NCBI GenBank assembly: GCA_035545895.1
Contig: DASZXJ010000204.1
Span: forward strand, 1-17,391
DNA length: 17,391 bases
Direction: 5' to 3'
Source of the DNA: DASZXJ01 sp035545895
GTDB taxonomy: Bacteria; Planctomycetota; Phycisphaerae; Tepidisphaerales; Tepidisphaeraceae
This document shows, piece by piece, positions 1 through 6,685 of the stretch (its first letter is position 1; the number at the start of each line of letters is the position of its first letter). The notes under the pieces are model-generated. The model saw nothing but the letters and a program-made list of their open reading frames with translations. It was not told the DNA's origin and searched no databases. The translations under genes were made by a program, and so were the position numbers.

Positions 1-64
1 TTTAGCCCCGCCGCTGGGGGCGGGTTTGGCGCTCTAAAACCCGCCGCAAGCGGCGGGGCTAAAA
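1..64. repeat. Double-hairpin inverted repeat (REP-like element 1)
   Basis: Positions 1-14 (TTTAGCCCCGCCGC) are the exact reverse complement of 50-63. Inside lie two further hairpins: CCCGCC 7-12 with GGCGGG 19-24, and CCCGCCGC 40-47 with GCGGCGGG 50-57. The element begins at the window edge and may be longer. It lies 66 nt past the stop codon of the minus-strand polymerase gene. Its ends (TTTAGCCC / GGGCTAAA) and its GCAAGC core match the element at 1413-1480, so the two probably belong to one repeat family. A stem followed by A rather than T on either strand argues against a classical intrinsic terminator. Confidence 0.75.
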
Positions 65-129
65 TGAACCCATCTCAAACTGACCCACTACCGGTATCTG
101 GCGGCTCGCTCGCGTCCGGCTAAACTTGT

Positions 130-1350
130 TCAGGAGAATTCCGGATTGAACTCCGGCACGTAATTGAACGCAATGCCCGTCCGACCCGTGTTTCGCGCTT
201 CGTGCATGGCGGCCAGATAGATCGCGTTGCGGCCAAATTTGCTGTTCACCTGGTCCATCGCGCGCGATAAATCCAACCGGTTGCGCTCCTGCGGAAACAG
301 CGGCTCGATCACCTGCCGCTGCTCCGTTAAATTGTAAAACGTGATGGACACTTTCATTGGCGTCCCGCGCGGCAGCGGTTTCCGGTCCCACGCTTGCGTC
401 AGCGACTCAACCATCGTGAGTGTATCCTGCGCCAGCCCCAGCGGCAGATCGCATCGCCAGTCGCCGGAATCACGTCCATATGAAATATGCGCCGCCATGC
501 GAGATGCCCAGTATCCGATACTTCGCAAACGTGCAGCGGCTTTGTGTGTGAGTCGAACCAGCACCGCTTTGGCGCCTTCAATCGTTCGATGTTTTGGCGG
601 CAGCACATGGGAATGTCCGAGCGTTCGACGCTGTGTCGGCTTTTCATATGTTTCGAACCCGCGCAGCCAGTGCCACCAGTTGCTGCCGACCACGCTATGC
701 CAGATTCGCTTCATGTCCGCTTCGGAAAGTTCACAGATTTGCCTGACGGTCGTGATGCCATGACTGAGCAGCCGCTTGTTCATTCGCGAGCCGATACCCG
801 GCAGGTCCATCGGTTTCAGCCGATAGAGCGCGTGAGGTAAATCACTTTCGTTGAGGATGACCAGCCCGTCCGGTTTTTGCATGTCGGTTGCCACTTTCGC
901 CAGCCACCGATTGGGCGCCAGGCCCACCGAACATCGCAAACATTCCCCAACCCGTTTGACGATGGTTCGCTTGACCTTTTTTGCCAGCTCAACGGCGCGC
1001 TCGGGCTGGCGTTCGCTCCCCATCAATCGGCAGGAAACTTCATCGATGGAATGAATGCCATCGACGTGCAGGCACGATTCGACTGCTTCGACGACTTGTT
1101 TGTGGACTTCGACATATCGCTGGGGCCGAGCGAGGACGATTTGTACATCGGGGCAGAGCAGCCTTGCTTCGCCGATATTGGTGCCGGTCTTAATTCCGAA
1201 CCGTTTGGCTTCGTAACTGGCTGCGATGGCGGAAGTGGTATTGGTATCCACCGGCGAAACGACGACCGGCCTGCCCCGCAGTTCCGGCCGATCATGCTGC
1301 TCCACTGAAGCGAAGTAGCTGTTCAAATCAAAAAACATCCACCGAAGCAT
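130..1350 (-). CDS. Y-family DNA polymerase (DinB/ImpB-MucB-SamB type)
   Basis: This is a 406-residue translesion DNA polymerase of the Y family, which copies past damaged template bases. The palm motifs are visible: FFDLNSYFASVE carries metal-binding Asp8 and a Phe at position 13, and HSIDEVSCRL carries Asp103-Glu104. These match the numbering of E. coli Pol IV (Asp8, Phe13, Asp103, Glu104). CSVGLAPNRWLAKVATDMQKPDG (in two parts around residues 140-163) is the usual palm/fingers segment, and LPGIG near 185 is the helix-hairpin-helix of the thumb. The little-finger domain fills the C-terminal half. The SIDEVSCRL version, rather than SIDEAYLD, suggests the ImpB/MucB/SamB-annotated subgroup rather than classical DinB. 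The ATG at 1350 follows GGGAAGG by 3 nt. A promoter lies directly upstream, so the gene seems to be transcribed alone. No LexA-like operator was recognised. Confidence 0.9.
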   Translation of the reverse strand: MLRWMFFDLNSYFASVEQHDRPELRGRPVVVSPVDTNTTSAIAASYEAKRFGIKTGTNIGEARLLCPDVQIVLARPQRYVEVHKQVVEAVESCLHVDGIHSIDEVSCRLMGSERQPERAVELAKKVKRTIVKRVGECLRCSVGLAPNRWLAKVATDMQKPDGLVILNESDLPHALYRLKPMDLPGIGSRMNKRLLSHGITTVRQICELSEADMKRIWHSVVGSNWWHWLRGFETYEKPTQRRTLGHSHVLPPKHRTIEGAKAVLVRLTHKAAARLRSIGYWASRMAAHISYGRDSGDWRCDLPLGLAQDTLTMVESLTQAWDRKPLPRGTPMKVSITFYNLTEQRQVIEPLFPQERNRLDLSRAMDQVNSKFGRNAIYLAAMHEARNTGRTGIAFNYVPEFNPEFS

Positions 1351-1378
1351 GAGCCTTCCCTTTCATGCCGAACCCGAA

Positions 1379-1407
1379 CTTATACCTAACTTTATCGATC
1401 GTAACAA
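1379..1407 (-). promoter_or_regulatory. Predicted sigma70-type promoter of the Y-family polymerase gene
   Basis: Read on the minus strand, TTGTTA (1407-1402) and TATAAG (1384-1379) are separated by exactly 17 nt. They match the -35 and -10 consensus at 4/6 and 5/6 positions. The -10 box ends 28 nt before the ATG at 1350, leaving a short leader with a Shine-Dalgarno-like GGGAAGG. The inverted repeat at 1413-1480 lies immediately upstream. This is a pattern call only. Confidence 0.5.
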
Positions 1408-1412
1408 CACTT

Positions 1413-1480
1413 TTTTAGCCCGGTCGCTTGCGACCGGTGTTCTGGCGCCGGAGCATCGGTCGCAAGCGACCGGGCTAAAA
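1413..1480. repeat. Perfect 24-nt inverted repeat with self-palindromic arms (REP-like element 2)
   Basis: The arm at 1413-1436 is the exact reverse complement of the arm at 1457-1480, with 20 nt between them. Each arm is TTTTAGCC plus a core (CGGTCGC-TT-GCGACCG) that folds on itself, so the element can form either one long hairpin or two short ones. It lies 46 nt past the stop codon of the minus-strand glycosyltransferase gene and just upstream of the polymerase promoter. It has the same TTTAGCCC/GGGCTAAA ends and GCAAGC heart as the element at 1-64, but a different stem sequence. It occupies most of the 176-nt gap between the two genes. Confidence 0.85.
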
Positions 1481-1526
1481 GGGATTCGGTTGGATGGATT
1501 GGCTGCGGCGCAGGCGCAGCGGCTGT

Positions 1527-2741
1527 TTAATCCTCGGTGAGGAAATTGGGCCGCCAGGGGATGAGTTCGAGCATGGTCTGCAAAAGTAGCCACCACGCGA
1601 GCAAGCCAAACAAAGGCCCGGGCATGGGGAATTCGCCGCCAAAGGAAGAATAGAACGGCCGAACATCTGGGACGAGATATGCCCAGTAAATCAACAGGAG
1701 GAACAACCCGCCCAGAATTCCATAAAGCCAGGATCTCCAGATCGACATCGCCAAAAGGGAAGGAACAACGATGACGGTGTATTGCACGCCAAACCCGGGG
1801 GCCAGCACCAGCATGGTGGAATAAACCAGCGCTGACAATTCATACCCATTCCAGTGGCGCCAGATGCGCGAGGTGATGCCCAAGAGAATTGCGATGACGA
1901 CGATCGACCAGCGTCCGATCCACAAATAATGCTGGAGAATGACGGTTGCCAGATCGGAATAAGCCAGTTCCTTCTGGGCAGAATGGAGAAAATAAGGAAC
2001 TCCCCATTCGCTGATGGGGGGAGCATATTTCAAGAGGTTTCGAAGAAGCAGATCAGGGGCTTGAAGGAATATCAGGAAAGGAATGACCCCAAATGCGAGT
2101 CCTGCAAGCACTTTAAGAGCGTCCATACGGTTTCGGCAAAGTGAGAATGCAACGGGGATCAAAAGTATGGGTACAAGTTTGACATTGATCGCGGCTGCGA
2201 TGACGAGTCCGCCCCAGAAAAAGCTCTGGACGCTCCATAGCAGGTGCATCGCGAGCAAAGTGAGAAACGCGTAAACGTTATCGGTGTTGCAATGATAAGC
2301 GCCAACCAAAATCGCAACCGGGCTGATCGCCATGCCGATGCAGGCCAGTTTGGTTCGCCGGGCATCGGATCGTTTTTGCCAGATGCTGTACAGCAGGAGA
2401 ATCGTTCCCGCATCGGCAAGAATGGCGGGCAGTTTCATCACGAAGGCAAATCGCGCCCGTTCACCAAAGTGAGTAGAGAACTGCGCCCACAGCAGCGGCA
2501 GGGGCGGGTGATTCATCGTGTCTTCGATCCGGTAAGCCTCGATGAGGCCGTGCTCGGAAATCTGATGGCCAAATCGCTCCCAGGTGGCGGCGTCGTTGCT
2601 GCCTTGGGAGACTGCGGAAAGCCCCAGTCGAAGAACCATGCCGACGATCAGGCAGGCCCACAGGACTCCGCGCAAAGATTGCACTTGTCGAGGCATCGGT
2701 TGAAGCACGTCGATGACATCGGCGGTTGGCGGGCGAAACAT
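1527..2741 (-). CDS. Polytopic GT-C-fold glycosyltransferase, substrate unknown
   Basis: This 404-residue integral membrane protein has about ten hydrophobic segments, the first at roughly 26-44 and the last at 375-392. After the first segment comes SNDAATWERFG with Asn49-Asp50, the place where GT-C glycosyltransferases carry an acidic catalytic motif in the first extracytoplasmic loop. Other family-like motifs are NHPP (77-80), CNTDN (151-155), NVKLVPILLIPV (186-197) and APGFGVQYTV (314-323). They resemble DUF2029/GT87 and ALG-type enzymes that use polyprenyl-phosphate sugars. The sugar and acceptor cannot be read from sequence. The ATG at 2741 has an AAAGGTGA ribosome-binding site nearby. 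The gene is divergent from the inositol-phosphate synthase gene, with 89 nt between starts, which suggests but does not show a role on inositol lipids. Confidence 0.75.
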   Translation of the reverse strand: MFRPPTADVIDVLQPMPRQVQSLRGVLWACLIVGMVLRLGLSAVSQGSNDAATWERFGHQISEHGLIEAYRIEDTMNHPPLPLLWAQFSTHFGERARFAFVMKLPAILADAGTILLLYSIWQKRSDARRTKLACIGMAISPVAILVGAYHCNTDNVYAFLTLLAMHLLWSVQSFFWGGLVIAAAINVKLVPILLIPVAFSLCRNRMDALKVLAGLAFGVIPFLIFLQAPDLLLRNLLKYAPPISEWGVPYFLHSAQKELAYSDLATVILQHYLWIGRWSIVVIAILLGITSRIWRHWNGYELSALVYSTMLVLAPGFGVQYTVIVVPSLLAMSIWRSWLYGILGGLFLLLIYWAYLVPDVRPFYSSFGGEFPMPGPLFGLLAWWLLLQTMLELIPWRPNFLTED

Positions 2742-2815
2742 GCATCACCTTTGTTCACATTTCCGCAGGCAATCGAATATCGGGCTTTGATCCGCTATTT
2801 TATCGCACCGACAGC

Positions 2816-2821
2816 AAGGAG
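2816..2821 (+). promoter_or_regulatory. Ribosome-binding site AAGGAG deciding the ino1 start
   Basis: AAGGAG lies 9 nt before the ATG at 2831 but only 3 nt before the in-frame GTG at 2825. The spacing favours the ATG, giving a 367-residue protein rather than 369. Confidence 0.7.
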
Positions 2822-2830
2822 TGAGTGAGA

Positions 2831-3934
2831 ATGCCGCAAAGGCGTAAAGTACGGGTTGCAATCGTGGGTATGGGTAATTGCGCCTCGGCACTGGTGCAGG
2901 GGGTGCACTTTTACCGCAACGCCAAGGCCAATCAACTGATTCCCGGACTGATGCACCCGCAACTCGGGGGATATCACATTCGCGATATTGAATTCTCGGC
3001 TGCGTTTGACGTCAACGAGCAGAAAGTCGGCAAGGACGTCGCCAGCGCGATACTTGCTCCGCCCAACAATACGATCCAGTTTGCCAAGGTTCCGCGCACC
3101 GGCATCAAGGTTCAACGCGGGCCGACGATGGATGGAATCGGCAAATACGTCAAGTCAATGATTCCAGAGTCGAAGTCCAGGCCTGTCGATGTGGCGCGCA
3201 TGCTTCGACAAACCAAAACAGATGTTTTGATTTCATACTTGCCCGTCGGATCACAGCGAGCCACCGAATGGTACATGCGCCAAGCCCTGGAAGCCGGCTG
3301 CGGCGTGGTGAACTGCGTGCCCGTGTTTATTGCATCTGAAATAAAATGGAGAAAATTATTTGAACAGCACAGGCTGCCGATCATCGGCGATGATGTTAAA
3401 TCGCAGCTTGGCGCGACGATCCTTCACCGCACTTTGACGCGTCTTTTCGGCGATCGCGGCGTTCGAATCGATCGAACCTATCAGCTCAATTGTGGCGGCA
3501 ACACCGATTTCCTCGGCATGCTCGAACGCGAGCGATTGGATTCCAAAAAAATCTCCAAGACCCAGGCCGTCACCAGCCAGCTCGATTTCACCTTGCCCGC
3601 CAAACAGGTGCATGTCGGGCCCAGCGACTATATTCCGTGGCTGGACGATCGGAAGATATGCTTTATTCGAATGGAAGGTACGACCTTTGGCAACGTGCCG
3701 CTGAAGTGCGAATTGAATCTCGAAGTGTGGGACTCGCCCAATTCCGCGGGCGTGGTGATCGATGCTGTTCGCTGCATCAAGCTGGCGATGGACCGCGGCA
3801 TCGGCGGAGCGCTTGCCGGACCTTCCAGTTGGCTGATGAAGTCGCCGCCCACCCAGTTTTCGGATGCGCGGGCGAGACAGGAAATGGAATCGTTCATCAC
3901 ATCCAGGGCAAATGCTCGCGGCAGGAATAGTTGA
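2831..3934 (+). CDS. ino1: myo-Inositol-1-phosphate synthase
   Basis: This cytoplasmic NAD-dependent enzyme converts D-glucose 6-phosphate to 1D-myo-inositol 3-phosphate, the first step of inositol synthesis. The 367-residue sequence closely follows the short actinobacterial (Mycobacterium Ino1) type. VAIVGMGNCASALVQG near the N-terminus is the NAD-binding loop. GPTMDGIGKYV, SYLPVGS, PIIGDDVKSQLGATILHR (around 183-200), QLNCGGNTDFLGMLERERL, SKKISKTQAV and WDSPNSAGVVIDAVR (300-314) are family blocks spanning the NAD-binding and catalytic domains. The length is normal and no key block is missing. An upstream GTG at 2825 is possible, but the Shine-Dalgarno spacing favours 2831. It converges with the DUF1634 gene, with 11 nt between stops. 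A possible use is inositol phospholipids or a compatible solute; the window contains no phosphatidylinositol synthase. Confidence 0.95.
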   Translation: MPQRRKVRVAIVGMGNCASALVQGVHFYRNAKANQLIPGLMHPQLGGYHIRDIEFSAAFDVNEQKVGKDVASAILAPPNNTIQFAKVPRTGIKVQRGPTMDGIGKYVKSMIPESKSRPVDVARMLRQTKTDVLISYLPVGSQRATEWYMRQALEAGCGVVNCVPVFIASEIKWRKLFEQHRLPIIGDDVKSQLGATILHRTLTRLFGDRGVRIDRTYQLNCGGNTDFLGMLERERLDSKKISKTQAVTSQLDFTLPAKQVHVGPSDYIPWLDDRKICFIRMEGTTFGNVPLKCELNLEVWDSPNSAGVVIDAVRCIKLAMDRGIGGALAGPSSWLMKSPPTQFSDARARQEMESFITSRANARGRNS

Positions 3935-3945
3935 TTGATCGTTAC

Positions 3946-4338
3946 TCAATCGAGCAGCAGCAAGCCGGTCAGTGTCAGGATCAACACCAACGCGGTGATC
4001 ATCGCATATAACCAGTCTTTCTCAATCGCAAACAAGATGATCGAGCTGAAGACCCGAATGATCGGCGTCAACACAAGCAAGTAGATACCGACCTCCACGA
4101 CTGCTTTGCCGCTTCCCTCGGTGACACCCTGCCAGACCAAGCCCGGGCAATACTCGAACTGGTCGTGCTCCAGTCGTTCCAGCGACGCGGTTCGATGCAG
4201 GAAACTGAGCGCGATACCCAGAAGCATGACCGTCACACTGCTCACCACCCCAATCCTCAGCACCCATGCCGAGACATCCTGAATCGTGATCGAGCCCGGT
4301 GGAGCACTTGCGGAAGTTTGGGAACTATTTTGGTCCAT
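3946..4338 (-). CDS. DUF1634 family membrane protein
   Basis: This small inner-membrane protein has 130 residues and three predicted transmembrane helices (about 23-48, 77-104 and 108-129). The N-terminal 18 residues are polar and rich in Ser, Gln and Ala. The conserved-looking DVSAWVLRIGVVSSVTVMLLG opening (in which Trp and Arg precede the first helix) and the VVEVGIYLLVLTPIIRV second helix fit DUF1634. That family is typically encoded beside TauE/SafE exporters. Here the ATG lies 2 nt after the TauE/SafE stop codon, so translation is probably coupled and the two proteins probably act together. No biochemical function is established for the family as far as I know. The 11-nt gap to the convergent ino1 gene holds only a weak 6-bp stem (GATTGA 3933-3938 with TCAATC 3946-3951). 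Confidence 0.8.
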   Translation of the reverse strand: MDQNSSQTSASAPPGSITIQDVSAWVLRIGVVSSVTVMLLGIALSFLHRTASLERLEHDQFEYCPGLVWQGVTEGSGKAVVEVGIYLLVLTPIIRVFSSIILFAIEKDWLYAMITALVLILTLTGLLLLD

Positions 4339-4340
4339 CC

Positions 4341-5201
4341 TTAAAAGCCCGATCCAAAGCCGCGCAATACCATCTCCAGTCCGATCGCGCCCAGCGCAAT
4401 TGCAAATACCTGCCGGATGCGGGCATTGCTCATGCGTTCCATCAACAGCGTTCCAACGAACGCGCCAATAACGACGGCTGTCGCGACGGGCACCACGAGA
4501 AACGGCAGGACGAGTCCACGCTGAAGATAAACTCCCGCTGCGGCTGCCGCGGTGACGCCGATCATGAAATTGCTGGTCGCGGTCGAAACCTTGGTCGGCA
4601 CTTTCATGAAGATCTCATGGGCCAGCACTTTGAGCACTCCCGCGCCGATCCCCAAAAGCCCCGAGACAATTCCCGCGATAAACATCACAACCAGCGCTGC
4701 CGGAATGCCGGTCACGTTATACGTGATTTCCTGCTGGAGTCGTTTATCGAAGTACGAGCCGTTCAACTTCAGGCGCGTTGCCAAGCCATCGTTGACCACC
4801 CCTTGCGGTAGTTCTTCCCCGAGCCTGGCCAGGATGGGCGCCAGCGAGAGCAGGAGAATCAATCCAAAGAGAATGGAAAGGAAGTCGCCGCTGACGTATT
4901 GAGAAAGGACCGCAGCTCCGATCAGCGAACCCGCAGCTGTCGATAGTTCGAGGAACATTGCGATTCGCACGTTGGTGATGCGATCTTTGACATATACCGA
5001 GCCCGCGCCGCTGGAGACCGCGATCACCGAAACGATGCTTGCCGCGATGGCTGATTGGATGGGAACACCGAGGAACACGGTCAGCACCGGCACGATGACG
5101 ATGCCTCCACCGAGTCCGCTGATCGAGCCGACCATGCCGCCCGCGAACGAGGCCGCCGCAACTTTCACCAGCCATGACAGCGATTGCATTTCAGGTGTCA
5201 T
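4341..5201 (-). CDS. TauE/SafE family anion (sulfite/sulfonate-type) exporter
   Basis: This 286-residue permease has about eight transmembrane helices in two related halves. Each half opens with a glycine-rich family signature: GSISGLGGGIVIVPVL near residue 25 and SGLLGIGAGVLKVLAHEIF in the second half, the latter followed by KVPTKVSTATSNFMIG. Members export or import sulfite, sulfonates or other organic acids; the substrate here is unknown. The frame is open upstream to an ATG at 5441, but that extension is polar, has no family similarity and runs into the divergent GH28 gene. The start at 5201 was chosen because GGAG lies 4 nt upstream (5206-5209) and the first helix follows directly. An alternative is the ATG at 5189. 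It is the first gene of a two-gene unit with the DUF1634 gene. Confidence 0.88.
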   Translation of the reverse strand: MTPEMQSLSWLVKVAAASFAGGMVGSISGLGGGIVIVPVLTVFLGVPIQSAIAASIVSVIAVSSGAGSVYVKDRITNVRIAMFLELSTAAGSLIGAAVLSQYVSGDFLSILFGLILLLSLAPILARLGEELPQGVVNDGLATRLKLNGSYFDKRLQQEITYNVTGIPAALVVMFIAGIVSGLLGIGAGVLKVLAHEIFMKVPTKVSTATSNFMIGVTAAAAAGVYLQRGLVLPFLVVPVATAVVIGAFVGTLLMERMSNARIRQVFAIALGAIGLEMVLRGFGSGF

Positions 5202-5287
5202 CTCTCTCCATTGCAACGCCCGATCATTTCGACGATATGGAGAATAGTGGTAAAGATGCTTAGGGGAAACATCGCGGAGGAACATAA

Positions 5288-6685
5288 ATGACTGGTCGGC
5301 TGGCAATGGCATGGGTGGCGGTATGCGTGCTGGTTTGCGGATGCACGATGGGAAGTTCGAGTGGGGACCCGTCTGCATCGCCGCAACCGGCAGGCAATCC
5401 CGTGGTTGCACAGCCAATGGCTGGCCGAAGCGCGCCGACACCCAAACCGCCGCCGACCACCGCGCCGATCAATATTGTCGATCAGGGCGCCGTTGCAGAC
5501 GGTAAGACCGTCAATACTGCTGCCATTCAAAAAGCCCTGAATATGTGCTCGGCACGAGGCGGCGGGGTGGTCATCGTGCCGGCGGGAAACTTTGTGACCG
5601 GGAGCGTCGTCCTTGGGCCGCGCACGACACTTCAGCTTGAAAAAGACTCGATCCTGACCGGCAGTCCGAATATCGAGGATTACCCGGTGATCGATGTCCG
5701 CTGGGAGGGTGAATGGCGGCCGGGCCATCGCTCACTGCTGTTCGCCAATCACGTCGAGCGCATTGCAATTGTTGGAGAGGGAAAAATCGTCGGCCCACCC
5801 ATTGCACTGGCGGGTTTGCGGCCGCGAGCCGGCGGCACCGCACGCGGGCCCAGCATTCTCGAACCCATCGAATGCCGAGATGTACATTTTGAGGGGTTCT
5901 CGATTCAGTATCAGCGAATGTGGAACATGCACCTTACCTATTGTCAGGACGTTTTGGTTAAGAACGTCACCATTCGCAGCACGATGACCAACGGCGACGG
6001 CATCGACGTTGATTCCTGCAAAAATGTCTGGATCGAAGGCTGCGATATCCAGACCGGCGACGATGCGATCGCGATCAAATCCGGCCGTGATACTGAAGCA
6101 GTCAATATCGGACGACCGTCCGAAGATGTGATGATTCGCAACTGCAGGCTCTCCTGCCCAAGCTATGCCTGTGTGGGCATCGGCACGGAAATGTCCGGCG
6201 GAGTGAGGAACGTGCGGATTGAAAACTGCCAACTGCGACAATCCAGCAACGCGTTTTACATCAAGGGCAACGTCGGTCGAGGCGGGTTCATCGATAATAT
6301 CAGTGCCGAGAATATCGATGTCGCCCAGGATGTTCGCACGCTTCTGAATTTCTCTCTGGTGCGAACCGGAATCACCGGCTACGAGCCCGTAAAAGGCTTG
6401 GCGGGTATTCCACATGTGACCAACATCAGCCTCAATAACATCAGGACAAAGGCTCCGACGTTTGTGAATGGAACGACAATTTCACCAGAGAAACCGGTGG
6501 AGAATGTCACCCTCAGCAATATCACCGGCACAAGCCAGCGAGGCATCAATGTGGCCAACATCAAGAACCTGGTTCTGAAGAATATCGATCTCACTGGTTT
6601 TCAAGGCGAGTTTCTTCAGGCCAGAAATGTGACGGGGCCGAATATCGACAAAATTAAATCGCCGCAGGATACGACGGCGAAATGA
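5288..6685 (+). CDS. GH28-like (polygalacturonase-fold) lipoprotein with altered active site
   Basis: The 465-residue protein starts with a lipoprotein signal: a hydrophobic stretch followed by VCGC, with Cys19 as the likely lipid anchor. A Ser/Pro/Ala-rich linker runs to about residue 60. The rest is a right-handed beta-helix of glycoside hydrolase family 28, normally cleaving pectin or related galacturonides. The acidic catalytic residues are present: NGDGIDVDSC (Asp237) and TGDDAIAIKSGRD (Asp258-Asp259). The next two sites differ. Where bacterial GH28 enzymes have GHGG.VIGSE, this one has SYACVGIGTE, so Tyr293 (Ala294 with the fungal spacing) replaces the His. The RIK/RLK motif is YIK at 324-326. 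Specificity or activity may therefore differ from polygalacturonase. GGAGG 7 nt upstream supports the start. The gene is monocistronic, between a divergent exporter and a convergent glycosyltransferase gene. Confidence 0.87.
   Translation: MTGRLAMAWVAVCVLVCGCTMGSSSGDPSASPQPAGNPVVAQPMAGRSAPTPKPPPTTAPINIVDQGAVADGKTVNTAAIQKALNMCSARGGGVVIVPAGNFVTGSVVLGPRTTLQLEKDSILTGSPNIEDYPVIDVRWEGEWRPGHRSLLFANHVERIAIVGEGKIVGPPIALAGLRPRAGGTARGPSILEPIECRDVHFEGFSIQYQRMWNMHLTYCQDVLVKNVTIRSTMTNGDGIDVDSCKNVWIEGCDIQTGDDAIAIKSGRDTEAVNIGRPSEDVMIRNCRLSCPSYACVGIGTEMSGGVRNVRIENCQLRQSSNAFYIKGNVGRGGFIDNISAENIDVAQDVRTLLNFSLVRTGITGYEPVKGLAGIPHVTNISLNNIRTKAPTFVNGTTISPEKPVENVTLSNITGTSQRGINVANIKNLVLKNIDLTGFQGEFLQARNVTGPNIDKIKSPQDTTAK

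Noticed and set aside
1413..1480. Intrinsic transcription terminator
   Set aside because: The stem is strong, but both strands continue into A rather than a T run after the stem, so a rho-independent terminator is not supported, though an effect on RNA ends remains possible.
3933..3951. Bidirectional terminator between ino1 and the DUF1634 gene
   Set aside because: Only a 6-bp AT-rich stem without T tract; too weak to call.
5202..5441. 80-residue N-terminal extension of the TauE/SafE exporter
   Set aside because: The extension has no signal or domain, overlaps the divergent GH28 gene, and the ATG at 5201 has its own GGAG site.
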